A stretch of DNA of 64,000 nucleotides from Theobroma cacao. Taxonomy: Eukaryota > Streptophyta > Magnoliopsida > Malvales > Malvaceae. Position numbers and translations under genes: made by a program. Where the stretch lies: positions 8,071,848 through 8,135,847 of the forward strand of contig NC_030857.1 of NCBI RefSeq assembly GCF_000208745.1, read 5' to 3'. The notes beneath the pieces were generated by a model. It had not been told where the DNA came from, searched no databases, and worked only from the letters and a program-made list of their open reading frames with translations. Each line of letters opens with the position of its first letter. Position 1 is the first letter of the stretch. This document shows positions 24,324 through 35,443 of this stretch, piece after piece.

Positions 24324-24467
24324 AATATTAAAACCCACTGTAAGTGGTCGCAGCTGCATTACATCACAAAAACTCTCGAAGAGATGGGGGAGTTTAATGT
24401 AGTGAAGCCTAAGTGCTTCGGGATGCTTCTGGATGTCTATCCACAAGCTTCATCTATCAAACTTTGA
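24324..24467 (+). pseudogene. Fragment of a DUF1985 gene, plus strand
   Basis: An open stretch of about 47 codons reads THCKWSQLHYITKTLEE, then KCFGMLLDV, and stops at 24465-24467. It matches the DUF1985 segment of the ULP1 passenger on the other strand (at 28894-29091: LHYITKTLQQ, KRTCFGRII) and of the second MULE (57080-57180). It lies inverted relative to the full passenger, so it is a separate captured or rearranged piece. It abuts the RDR2 fragment. Confidence 0.75.
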
Positions 24468-24690
24468 CTTTGCTTGCACGGTTGAGTTGATTACAGCCCG
24501 GTATAGTTTTCCTAATACCCCAAGGGAAGCATACATGGGTTTGTCAACCCTCTGCATGCAGTCTGGAAACTCCCTTGGTTTCAGGGATCGAGGCATCTCA
24601 ACTAGTGCTCCTATCTTTGTAAAATCAATAGCCATATAGTGAAGAGTTGCCAATTCTAGGTCCATGATTCGAGGTCTCGATCCTGCTATT
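24450..24690 (-). pseudogene. RDR2: Captured fragment of RNA-dependent RNA polymerase 2 (RDR2)
   Basis: The minus-strand peptide contains LELATLHYMAIDF, EMPRSLKPREFPD, KPMY and GVLGKLYRAV followed by NSTVQAKSK. I know this run as the plant RDR2 segment downstream of the catalytic domain: Arabidopsis RDR2 has LELANLHSRAVDFAKTGA, EMP.ALKPREFPDF and GKLYRAVKSS. The frame is clear over 24453-24665; upstream a DRDLES-like piece continues to about 24690 in a shifted frame. It is only about 75 codons, with no polymerase active site, start or introns, so it is a gene fragment inside the MULE and not a gene. RDR2 makes dsRNA in RNA-directed DNA methylation, the pathway that silences such elements. RDR1 is less similar. 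Confidence 0.8.
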
Positions 24691-24737
24691 TTGTCACATA
24701 TTCTAATTGTGGTGTGTCATAAATTCTGAACCCTGTT

Positions 24738-25135
24738 GTTTCATAGTCGTGACACACTGAGTGCAAGCAGATTTATGGCGTGACATGGCTGACTTGGTGC
24801 AGTATCGTGGGGTCACAAGCGACGGCCCAATTGTTATGACACTTTGAGTGGAAGCCGGCCCAATGGTTATGACACACCGAGAGGAAGCAGATTTATGGTG
24901 TCACACGCTGAGTATCTGCAGATTTATGGGGTCACACAACATGACCCAATTGTTCTGACACGCTAAGTGGAAGCAGATTTATGGGCTGACACACTGAGTG
25001 TTAGTGGATTTACGATGTGACACGCTGACTTCTTGTAGATTTATGGGGTGACACGCTAAGTGCAAGCAGATGTATGTGGGGATACGTTGATTGGTAGTAG
25101 ATTTATGGCGTCACACGTTGACTTCTTGCGACTTT
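24738..25135. repeat. Minisatellite array B2
   Basis: Units like those of B1 (gtgacacgctgagtg.aagcagatttatggc, about 32-34 bp) resume after the RDR2 fragment. So the fragment pair sits inside one original B array. Confidence 0.85.
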
Positions 25136-26879
25136 GTATCAAATTAAATATATTACGTATACAAAAGAAAAAAAATTCTTGATATAAAATTAATTGTTAT
25201 GGGCAAAAAAATTAATTTTGTATAAAATATATTGTGTATACAAAAACAATTAATTCTGTATACAATGAATTGTATAAAATAAATTATGTATATAAAAAAA
25301 TTGTGTATAAAATTAATTGTATAAAAATAATTCTGTATACAAAAAATATGTACAGACAAGGGTCGATATGTTCAGGGTTTGCTCTCACAATTGTTGGAAA
25401 AAAATTCTAGAGCGTATTGCCGACGCATTTTTGTAATCATATTCTGCTTAACTTTGATCTAGTCCAATTGCAAAATATTGTCCATGTACCCTATCATGAA
25501 CATACCGCAGCTGACACTATCATTCTGTCGATACACTTTAGCTTTTGGCAAATGAATATCCAATGGCATCGACGTCAAATCCCGTCTCTTTCGACTTACT
25601 CTGTTGAAATAACCGGCTTGGTGGCAGATGATTGGCATCATTGTTGTCAAGGGTGTCATCTGAGCCGCACGAACTCCGTTATCCTTAGCATCCGAAGTTC
25701 TTACGGAGTCCATCACCTTGATCGTCCACCTCACTAAGTCGATCTTCACAACCACCCAATGCCCACCAACGTTGCAAGGCGCAAGGATGAAATCCACATC
25801 TTCCCATTTTTTATCGTATATCGGCCTTTCACCCTCCACATACCCCCGCAACTCATTTGGAATTTACATTGTGGCCCGGGCATTTTCTGTTGGAAATTCC
25901 ATGTGTAGCATACGGATGGTGTCCTGTGAAATATGTAAACATTAGCTTACACTTCATGCAATCAAAAACTTAGTATTTATAAAATTGAACAATTTTCAAA
26001 TAAACTTACGAAGAATGTCGTGTCAACCACGCATGCATGGGTAGTGTACTACTTCGACTTCGGCCCCGTCATCCACTTGTAGAGTACGCTGAGGTATGTG
26101 TCGATATGTTCACTTGTCATTTCCTCATTGGGATCCTCTAAGGTTATGAAAAAGTCAGCCCCTTGATCTCCTAAAATGCCGACATCACGCTTGCATATGT
26201 AACATAATGAATTTCATAAGTCTTGGTGGATTAATGTTTCATTAAAAAATAATATTTGCAATGTTATTTATGAGCTTACCTCGCGGACTCGTCTTTCTTG
26301 AAAGCTTCGTAGGCTTCTACGATTGTATCCTTCACATCTCGACGGCTCACTAAAGGGTCAACGCACGGGTTTGCCATGTATTTGCTCGTCAGTTTCATTC
26401 GTGCCCGCTTAGTTTGGTCTAAAATTTTTGCTGCACCATGATGGATAGCAGATGACTATGGTGATGACGACTGTGTCTCAACTGCATCAAAAGTGCTTTG
26501 ATAAAGCACCATAGCTCTTGCTGCTGCCTCGACGAATGCATCAGCCCGAGGAAGATGCTCTTTTTCAGCCACGACTGAGTCAGGGTCCTCTTCCCCTCCA
26601 ACAGATGCGTCGATAATGGACTCGGGTAGAAGAACATGCTCTCCTTCAGCATCATTTGATTGAAGGGTGACATCCCCTACCATAGCTTCATCGATGACAT
26701 CATCGACATGAGTTACATGCTCTCCGTCAACACCAAGAATGTCATCGTGAATGTGAACACCAGGTTCATGATGCTGCATATCATCAGCATCATTGTGCTC
26801 CAGACCAACACTGTGAGATGAACGACCGCCTTACAAAATGGGAAAAATCGTTAGTTAGTTCATAAAATACCACAAACCA

Positions 26880-27090
26880 TAACAAGTAAAATGTTGTGAC
26901 ACGCCATGCATAACAAGTAAAACGTTGTGACACGGCATGCATAACAAGTAAATTGTTCTGACATGCCATGCATAACAAGTTAAACGTTGTGATACGCCAT
27001 GCACAACAAGTTAAACGTTGTGACACGCCATGCATAACAAGTAAATTGTTCTAACACACCATGCATAACAAGTAAAATGTTGTCACACAT
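26880..27090. repeat. Minisatellite array C in a ULP1 intron, 31-bp unit
   Basis: About seven units of atgcataacaagtaaaa(c/t)gttgtgacacgcc follow one another; successive atgcataac words are 31 bases apart (26906, 26937). The array lies between the acidic exon and the coiled-coil exon. Confidence 0.9.
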
Positions 27091-29279
27091 TAATGCTGAC
27101 ACGCCAATAACTAACTATAATACAAATGTCCTGACCCGCTAATCACCAAAAATCAGTTAAACCATAACCACTTAACCCCAAAAACCATCAAACTAGCAAG
27201 AAAACACAATCTAAACAGTTGCTAAACGTAAACCACCAAAATACAAGCGAAGATAGAATAACGTACTTGTGATTTAAGGTCGTCAAGAATCCGAGCAATG
27301 ATACTGTCCTCAAGCGTTTGCATTGCTAAAGTCAATGACTGAATTGAAGCTTTCAGCTTCAACATCTTTTCTTCTTGCTTGCGCATGATCCGTCGAATCT
27401 GACGAGTAGTGACTGTTCATCATTGACTCTTCTCGACTAGGTCAACTGCAATAACATAAATAACTGTGTTATTAAATAATCATATATGGAATTGTTGAAC
27501 ATTAACCGTTACAACTTTAATATCCTTACCGGCGGCTCGTTAGCAGTCTGTGGTAGAGCCAAACCAATCGGTGTTTGAGGACTTGTCGTCGCTTTTGTAA
27601 ACTGTAATAACAGAAATTACTGTGTTACTCGATAAACATATGTGGAAATGTGAAACACAAACCGTTAGAACCCATCTTACCGACGGGTCATTTCAACTGT
27701 GTGTCTAAGGAGGACCAGTGGGTGGTTTTGGAGCTGTCGGCTCATGGTCCAACTGCAAACATAGATATGTTATTCGATAATCACATACGAAATTGGAGAA
27801 CACAAAATCGTTAGAACTATCCTTACTGGCTATTCACTGCCTTGACCATGGTTGTCCTTTTCGTCCATCAATTTAGGGCCTGATAGCTCATCAACTAAAC
27901 CAGCGGCGGTGCGCGTCCGCTTCGTGCCGCCAGAGGCTCTTTTCTCCTTAAAGCTTCTCCTTTTTTGCCTAGCACCTAAGCCCCAATCCGACTGATCCTC
28001 CATGTGCCCTATTGGCACATACTCATGGCCCTCCAATAACGGGACATCAAGGTCCACAAAATACTCCCGGCTGGCCTCATCCGCGGTGGGTTCCAATGTC
28101 TCCAATGCCCACAACTGCAAATAAACAAGTAAAATGTTGTGATTATTGAATAGGGAAAATTATTATACAAATATAAAGCAAAAATTAGTAGCTGTTCACT
28201 CACATGCTCAGATGACTCTAACTTCTGAAATGTAGTGTAGAAGTCTTTTGGCTTTTAATTGCAATCTCATTTGCACATTCGTGGGTAGACATTGTCCTTC
28301 GGACCAGAGAGGGTAATTATTTTTCTCAGGGTCGGAATTGCCTCTATTGCCTAAAATTGCAAGTCAAATGTAACCATTATCAGACCGTAAATCATAAATG
28401 AGTACACCCATAAATTATTAAAGCAAAAAGAAACTGAAAAATGTTACGTGATAGTACCTGTATCACCCATGCGAATTCGTAAATGTTACAGCGTAACCGA
28501 GTTTCCTTTGTCACGCTTGAGTCAAGCACTTCGAACCCCTTCAAAAGGTAGTCCAAGGTTAGCTTCTAAACATAGTGCCCCCATGGGAAGACATTCCAAG
28601 CGTCGATGTCCTCCACCAATGACAGCAACCAAGGCGTCACCCATCTACGGTAGTCTTGACCAAATAAAATGTTATTCGCGATCAAGACGAGTGCCATCTT
28701 CATCGCGTCTCCTGGCCACTGGAAGTTGCCACCGCGAAACGTATCATGCAAAGCCTGTAACTTAACACTCTCCTGCTCGTTCTAGTATCTGGCATGAATT
28801 TCGTCTGCAGCAACCTCGTACGATCGTCTGAACACATCGGGCATTGGACGAAACTTCAGCCTCAGTGAAGAGGCAGAATTGCTGCTTTGATAGTCATGCC
28901 TTGCTCTTGCCAATGGCAAACCATAGCTCGTGGTCCATTGACTGGCTCTTAGTGATCTGGCGAAGCATGATGCTGTGTAGGAGACCGACGCAAACTACCC
29001 TTGTGGATAGACGTATGATTCTTCCGAAGCACGTACGCTTCACTGCATCGTACTCCCCCTTTTGTTGGAGAGTCTTTGTGATGTAATGCAACTGTGACTA
29101 GTTACAGTGGGTGTTAATTGCGACGTTGAATGCCCACTTTTCCCTTAGCACGATCAGCAAACTATCAAGATCCTCATATTGTCTGCGCTGAATCTACAAA
29201 ACATGGCACACATGCACTAGTGAGTTAAGCCGTAATGTTCAACAAGGTATACTGAAGACATAAATAAGGAATAAATATT

Positions 29280-29445
29280 GTGAAACGCCCTGCATAACAA
29301 GTAAAATGTTGTGACACGTCATGCATAACAAGTAAAATGTTTTGACACGCCATGCATATCGAGTCAAAAGTTGTGACACGCCATGCATATCGAGTCAAAT
29401 GTTGTGACACGCCATGCATATCGAGTCAAATGTTGTCACACATTA
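29280..29445. repeat. Minisatellite array D, same unit as array C
   Basis: About five copies of the unit gttgtgacacgccatgcat(a/c)(a/t)cnagtnaaa lie in the first intron of the ULP1 passenger. The sequence after it (accaaaaa, accatcaaac.agcaagaaaacacaat) also matches what follows array C, so the two introns share a block of about 300 bp. Confidence 0.9.
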
Positions 29446-29919
29446 ACGTTAACTATAATAACAATGCTGTGACACGGTAAACACCAAAAAACCCCTAAAA
29501 CCACTACGACTTAACCGCAAAAACCATCAAACCAGCAAGAAAACACAATGTACACATTTGCAAAATAAAACAAAAAACACGAACATATCAAACAAACCCA
29601 GCAAAAAAACAAAAAATTAACGAACACAATAATGTTTTTATTTGAGACTCACTGACCTCTTCACTCATAGCCGACATTGTTGCTGGTGCTGTGCTGTCGT
29701 TACGCTTGCAAAGAGCCTTCTCGAACACTCCGGTACCAATGGGAATGAGAAATGAATCACACAGACGTTAGGAATTCTAAAAAATAACTGTTTAAAATGA
29801 AAAATGGCCTTATAATATTCTTATTTATTCATTTCACTGAGGGGAATTAATTCAGTGGAAGTTCAAATGATTACCACGTTAACTGCCCACTTTTTTTTTC
29901 CTCTCTCTATTTTAAACCA

Positions 29920-30270
29920 TGACGTGTCAGTTGTTTAAGCAATGCCGAGTCACACTCTCTACACCTTGGCGTGTCAGCTTAACGAGCAATGCCGTGTCAC
30001 ACACTCTAAACATGGCATGTCACCAACTCTAAACTCTGGCTTGTCACAGCTTCCCTCCATGGCGTGTCACCAACTCTGAACTCTGGCGTGTCACCAACTC
30101 TAAACTTTGACGTGTTACAGATTCCCTCCATGGCGTCTCACCAACTCTAAACACTGACGTGTCACAGATTCCCTCAATGGCGTTTCATCAACTCTGAACG
30201 CTGGCGTGTCACAACCGTGGCACACATTCCCAACATGACGTTTCACGAACTCTAAACCTTGCCCTACCAC
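29920..30270. repeat. Minisatellite array E at the right end of MULE 1
   Basis: Units of about 28-31 bp read (a/t)ggcgtgtcacc aactctaaac or gacgtgtcacagattccctc. They share the GTGTCAC core with array A and lie between the ULP1 start and the right terminal repeat. Confidence 0.85.
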
Positions 30271-30597
30271 AACCATCTCACATATGGCTTGCTATAGCAA
30301 GACCATTTCTTGCTTTGGATTCACATCTTTCTCTTTTCAATTCACCACCGTATTAAGGATTTCTGATTTTACATCATTAGCCAAGCTTTCCATTCATCAC
30401 GACCGGTTCCTCGTTCGGTTTAATATCACTATTCTCCTCTTATCTGAATGCCATGACCTAAATCTTTGAAAAGCCATCTCATGCAACATTATTTTGTTTT
30501 GCACAACCTTCGCAAAAAAAAAAAGATGTTTTGCACAAAATTAGATATTCACAAAATTCTTTGCATATTTATTTATTTTTTCTCATTTTTCGCTTGT

Positions 30598-30739
30598 TTG
30601 ACAGTGTACGCTAAAGAAGATGACTCATTAAGAATATTTTTGTCCCAAAATCTATTCTGGTGGCTAAAAACAGTTAAAATTATCTCGAGAATTATTTACA
30701 AAAATACGTTATTTTTAAGAACTAAAAAAAAAATCCCCA
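30598..30739 (-). repeat. Right terminal inverted repeat of MULE 1
   Basis: Its reverse complement runs gtatttttgtaaataattc, ataattttaactg, tttttagccacc, ggacaaaaatattcttaatga, which matches the order of words in the left repeat and in the second MULE (tttttagccaag, gacaaaattgtccttaatga). Confidence 0.55.
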
Positions 30740-30958
30740 TAAAACAAAGTCCGTGAGCCCTGGTGGGCCTTACAAAGTGAATATACACAAAACTACTACA
30801 TCATAAAACATTGCATGTGCTAAAACTTGGCAACATTACAACAATGAAACATTTTGTTTTCCCCTAATTTTCTACTCACGCCAGCTAGCTAAACCAACGC
30901 ACAATAATACTTTTTAACTTATTCTTAAGAAGATAGTGGGTGAAAATCTAGATCTGCG

Positions 30959-31431
30959 TTAGACTGCATTTATGGCAATCTTCATTCCAGACTCACAGTG
31001 GCCAGCAGTGTTGCATATGAAGAAGTTTAGTCCCTTCACCAGTTTTATCTGATCTTTCCCTGAGCTGTACACTTTTGCGCCTGCCGGTGTGGTGCAACCG
31101 GTGTAAGCTTCTCTGTTCACAGCTACCACATTGTGGATTGTCGCATCGTAATTGAATACTGCAAAAATCATACACATGTGCAAGGATGTACTTCAAAAAT
31201 GCCTACCAGCAAACAATTCCTCATTATTTGGGTTAATTGATGCTTACCGAGCACGTCACCAGCCCTGAAGCTTTTCCCTTTAGGCCAAGTAGCCATGTTA
31301 AAAGTCCAACCGCCGGGGCCTCCGACAGTATAAGTTGCCGCATCAATATTTTGAAGGCAAACCAGTAAACACAGTAGCAAAGCAACTGTGAACTTGGCCT
31401 GATGATCTGTACTGCCTCTTCCCTGAGCCAT
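30959..31431 (-). CDS. Plantacyanin / basic blue copper protein
   Basis: Two exons, 31248-31431 and 30959-31158, with GT/AG borders encode 127 residues. Residues 1-31 include a hydrophobic stretch (VALLLCLLVCLQ), a likely secretion signal cut before ATYTVGGPGGW. The phytocyanin domain follows (ATWPKGKSFRAGDVLVFNY across the intron). The type-I copper ligands are visible: His in ATIHNVV, Cys in FFICN, His in TAGHC and Met in ESGMK. There is no long Pro-rich tail or GPI signal, so it is a plantacyanin, not a uclacyanin or stellacyanin. Known plantacyanins are extracellular blue copper proteins that act in the reproductive tract and cell wall; the substrate is not settled. One ATG fits; a TATA box lies about 100 bases upstream. 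No defect is seen. It is the first gene after the right end of MULE 1. Confidence 0.95.
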
Positions 31432-31530
31432 CTCTGAGCAAGGGTTGTATTCTACCTGAAAAAAGTGGAAGTTTTAAGAGTAGAAACCTGTTTCACTGAG
31501 TGAGGTGGGCAAAGCAAAAGTTTCATTGCC

Positions 31531-31537
31531 TTTATAA
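31531..31537 (-). promoter_or_regulatory. TATA box of the plantacyanin gene
   Basis: On the minus strand the sequence reads tgcttataaaggc, about 100 bases upstream of the ATG at 31431. The position is usual for a plant core promoter. Confidence 0.6.
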
Positions 31538-32638
31538 GCAGTTTCAGAAGCGTAGTAGTGGGTCCAAGTTGCTCGGAAAAAGTTGGACTAGGCCAATTAC
31601 AAAATGGGTGAGCTTTCAAGATTTTCACTGATTGAAGTTGAAGCCAACAACCGCATTACAGCTACTGTGCTGAACTTTTGCTGTTGGTAATGAAGATTTG
31701 CAATACTTGAAGTGCATAATGGCATAGTAATTTGGAGAAAAGTTTGTTTAGTGCTATCTAAAGGGAGGGCTGTGATAGCTCTATCTAGAAAGTGCTCGAC
31801 CATGGGTCTCACATGGAACAGTACTAGCAGCGACCATCCGTGAACTCAGATTGAAGTTATGGACCACCGCACTGAGTTTTCTCTCTTAAAAAGTAAATCT
31901 AATGAATTCTGGTAAACTATTCCTCAAAATTTAAATTAATTAATGATAAAAGAAGGTAAACATTTTATTGCAAGGAGGGAGGGGAGACTAAGAGAACAAA
32001 CATCTACAGGTCTGAACTGCTGACTTGTACCCTTTTATAATATCTAGACAAGAGAACAAACTGCTAAAGAAAACCAGCCAAACATTGTTAACCCAAAGGT
32101 TTAGGAAAGCAAAGTTTGAAGATGTCCATTCGCAAGGCAAAGGACCAATACAAGATTTTGAGGGACACTAAATATGGATTTTTTTTTTTCACGCAAAAGG
32201 TCTGAACTTTTTTTTTTTATTCTATCCACCTTGCATTTTAGCAGTTTGTTTAAAAACTATCCTCTCATGCTTACTAAAATCGTGTCTGTATTAGGCCATA
32301 GCCTGTAAGCTATTTTCACAGAGAGCAAATAGTTATGAAACAAATGGTAAGGTACCTCAAGAAGACATTCTTAAGGTTATGAGCAAGATTGCCAGCTCTA
32401 AAGAGCTAGCATAAAGTTGTGTTAGTAATACAGCAACAATCATCCATATCATGATTAGATGCATAATTTTTTCTCACCACTGTTTAATCACAGGCTGGAT
32501 ACTTCTGATTCTAAATGAACACATGGATTTTCATAGCAGTTCCTTCGGAGAATGATGAATTGTAGTTTTGAAACTCACATGATCCCCCTACTAGGTAGAA
32601 ACAAATTTCAAGTTAATTTCTCCTTCCCCTAAACCCAC
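31538..32638. other. Intergenic sequence between the plantacyanin promoter and the PEP-mutase gene
   Basis: I see no further gene or repeat. It must hold the plantacyanin upstream region and the 3' untranslated region of the next gene. Confidence 0.6.
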
Positions 32639-35362
32639 TCATGATTTTACACCTACTGCACTCTTCAGCTTTGAATAACGTGCTTCCAGTTCAAACCAAG
32701 ATTCCAACTTGACCAGTTGATTAAATTCTTCAAAGGTAGCCATCTTTTGAAGGTGATCTCTAGTGGTTCCATTTTCCTTCAGGATCTTAAGAACATCAAC
32801 CAATGCACGAGCTGATGCATAGACGGTGGTGAGTGAATGTACGATCAAATGAAAGCCCATTGCTTGCAGCTCCTCAGGTGTGTGCAATGGTGTGACCCCA
32901 CCTTCAATCATATTACAAACTCTGTACCCTTTTGTTTGGCGTCCAATCTCCTTAAGCTCGTCATCATTCCTTGGTGCCTCCACAAAGCAAGCATCCGCTC
33001 CTGCCTGCAAAACTCATGGTAAAATCTTAGCAACATCATCTAGAAGAGAACTATATATATGCCATACCATATTTATAGTAAGAATTTCAAAATTACTTAG
33101 ATATGGATGAAAGTTTAATCATAGAATTAGTAGGCATATGTCCACTTAACTGAGATGAACAGAGAATAATTTAATGAGTCATGAAATCATTATGGAATTT
33201 AGTAATGATTCTATTCATGTTTAGATCAACAACACTCTCCTGCAGGATTTAGAAGAAGACCAGAGAGAATTTTCACCATGGGGAAGATGTGGTTGTTCAT
33301 AGGCCCTTACAAGAAATGTTTGATCCATTTTTGAATCCAATATATATGTCAAGGAAAGACAAATTTAACAGTTAGAAAAGAAGATTTTTTGCCTAATATA
33401 AATCTCCTATATTAAATTTCCTGCTCTTCAGTGGGCTCAATGCTAAATGTTCTTGGCTAAATTCAAACAGTGATAGGTACAGGCAGAGACATGCTCACTG
33501 TAAGATATTCAAAATGAACATAACCTGGAAATGAGCCCCCCAGCTCAGTGACAATGCAAATTTCTTCTTTGCCACTTTGCCTTCTGTCAGTAACATGCTC
33601 TAATCTAAAATTCGTTCTAATTTCTGAAGATTTGGTCACAGTGGGCAGATGGGAGTAAAAGGCAAGCAATAAAGCAGATTAGAGCAAATGCACTTTTAGC
33701 AGATCACATGGAAGACACATCACCATAAAAGGGAAGGCATTTCATAAAACCAGAAAAAAAGAATATATTGCAAGACGAAGCATTGATAAAATTGCAAGGG
33801 TACCTCCATGTAAAGATTAGCTCTTGAGATGGCATCGGAGAGACCAGTTTTTGCTGATGTAGCACGTGCATCAGTTCTGGCCACAAGGAAAAAGTCAGAA
33901 TCTCCAATGGCATCCCTTGCAGATGCAATTTTGGCAGCATGCTCCTCAGCAGGTATAACCTAAAAGAGCAAGTTGAGATATGAAAAATTGAGTTCTTCCC
34001 TACACAATAGCATTCAATTGTCAATATAACCACCTAAAGAAATAAGAGACATTTGCTTGTCTTCAGACCTAATATTTTGATCAAAAAGTAGCATCCTTTG
34101 GGTAAAGAAACTCCTAATAAAAGTAACCGGGAATTAGAAAAGGATACCTGTTTGCCATGCATATGCCCTGGTTCAATGCAAAGGCAGAGCAGTAATTAGA
34201 ACTATAAGTAACATGGATAAAAAGGAAAAATAAAACGAATATTCCAAGTATAATTTGAAGTTCTGTAAAAAACGAAAAAAGTCTTATATGAAATGGAGGT
34301 ACAGAGTCCTACCACACTTCTTTGGCCATGCTTGATCCTGGAAGGAAAATAAAGCAAAATTAGTTAAAGGGAAGCAACAGGTTCTTCACAAATACTGCCA
34401 ATGAAATTTTATATCATAGCTAGATAAGGTGCATAATTGCTTTCGGGGGATAAAATATATGTATATAGAATAGAATCAGAATTTTCAGAGAAGAGGACAA
34501 ACTTATAAGGCCAGTTCATCAAAAGATGTGCTCTATCTATATTTGCACATACGGAGATGGGTATTCAAGATTGACCTCCTTGCAGAATTGCAGCATTAGC
34601 TATCTTTAATAATTAGGATTATTTTTGTATTGCACCTCAAGAAAGCAGCCAGCAGCACCTGCTGCAATCAAATCCTTGATGGTCCTCTGAACATTGAGAG
34701 CATTGCCACCACCAGTATCTGAAAACAACCGAATAGGACTATTGAAATTTTTAAATGCATTTTATAAACAGAAATAATGACCAATGAACAGATAAGATAA
34801 TAAGCCTCGGTCTTTCTCCAGCACGTGTCCGAGAGAATTTAACCTATAAAAAAGTAACAGATAAACCGGGCCTACGTCAAATAGAAATGCAACAGTATAT
34901 ACCAGCATCCGCAATCATCGGTATCACTGGAGCCGCCGCACAAACCGTCCTTGCCGTCGCCGCCATCTCAGGTGGCCTTTAAGAACACCAGAACCAAATA
35001 TCAAATTTAACATGTTACAAAAAAAAAAAAACTATAAACAGAACTTCAGAAAGAAAAAAAAATATAGAAGGTTCTCACGTTAGCAAGCCCAAGTCAGGTT
35101 TGCCAAGGAGAGACGCAGAGAGAGCATAACCAGAGATGAAACCAGCAGTGAAACCAGATTGCTGTACTATGGCAGCCGATAGAGCGTCGTAGCAGCCAGG
35201 CATTAGCACGATGCCTTGATCCTCGATCAGACGGTGAATGCGCGTCTGCATTCTGACCGTTGGATGAGACGACTTGGTCTTCCTAGACCGGAATGTGGAA
35301 GCTTTCAAGTTCAAGTGTGGGAGCGAAGGAGCTTTGGCTGCCATCATCGTTATCGTCGACAT
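32639..35362 (-). CDS. PEP mutase / isocitrate lyase superfamily protein, plastid (carboxyvinyl-carboxyphosphonate phosphorylmutase-like)
   Basis: Seven exons join in phase to 335 codons: 35079-35362, 34903-34976, 34636-34718, 34313-34337, 34148-34167, 33804-33959 and 32639-33004, all with AG/GT borders. The first about 45 residues are Ser/Thr/Lys rich, like a plastid transit peptide. The lyase domain follows: GCYDALSAAIVQQ, the metal-binding motif IADADTGGGN across exons 2-3, the loop KKCGHMHGKQ across exons 4-5 with the Cys of the isocitrate-lyase family, RTDARA, and FVEAPRNDDE. It matches the Arabidopsis gene I recall as At1g77060. The natural substrate of these plant proteins is unknown; the phosphonate name is by homology only. 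An in-frame ATG at 35449 lies upstream of the TATA box, so the ATG at 35362 is preferred. No defect is seen. Confidence 0.93.
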
Positions 35363-35437
35363 TTTCCAAGTTAGCAATTGAAAAATTTGGTGAGTTGGAA
35401 AGTTGTACAGGGTTTTTGTCGGGTTTTGAATGTGCGG

Positions 35438-35443
35438 TTTATA
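35438..35443 (-). promoter_or_regulatory. TATA box of the PEP-mutase family gene
   Basis: On the minus strand the sequence reads ccatataaacc. It lies about 75 bases upstream of the chosen ATG (35362) and downstream of the other in-frame ATG (35449), so it decides the start. Confidence 0.6.

Larger units (their letters stand above)
25459..29677 (-). pseudogene. DUF1985 / ULP1-like C48 cysteine protease passenger of MULE 1
   Basis: Exons on the minus strand: 29657-29677 (start MSAMSEE), 28458-29193 (DUF1985: KRTCFGRII, HELWFAIG, NFQWPGDAMKMALVLIANN, WLLSLVEDIDAWNVFPWG), about 27837-28114 (LWALETLEPT, basic stretch), a coiled-coil exon near 27270-27470, an acidic exon 26290-26779, and the protease exons about 25990-26195 and 25459-25927 (stop 25459-25461). 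The catalytic His (GGHWVVVKID), Asp (KVMDSVRTSD) and Cys (NDSVSCGMF) of clan CE SUMO proteases are all present. Stops break it at expected Trp codons (for example HCN-stop-SQLH, HYV-stop-KLT), and a frameshift follows GKSKA near 28893. Functional ULP1s remove SUMO; the role of the passengers in MULEs is unknown. Exon borders between 26200 and 28110 are partly inferred. Confidence 0.85.
19161..30739. mobile_element. 11.6-kb Mutator-like element with transposase and ULP1 passengers
   Basis: Degenerate terminal inverted repeats bracket a plus-strand mudrA-like transposase (20337-23166) and a convergent minus-strand DUF1985/ULP1 gene (25459-29677). MULEs carrying ULP1-like genes are known in plants (the Kaonashi/KI type and melon CUMULE). 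The left end aggaaattgtgagaa and the reverse-complemented right end tggggatttttttt align, and the inner words tttctagccaaa and tttttagccacc match. A possible 9-bp target duplication is taaaataag (19152-19160) and taaaacaaa (30740-30748), 7 of 9 identical. The interior carries six minisatellite arrays, a 310-bp hairpin and two gene fragments. Exact ends are an inference. Confidence 0.75.

Noticed and set aside
19690..30270. CRISPR-like arrays of short repeats
   Set aside because: Spacers are not unique, units vary gradually, and the setting is a plant MULE; these are minisatellites.
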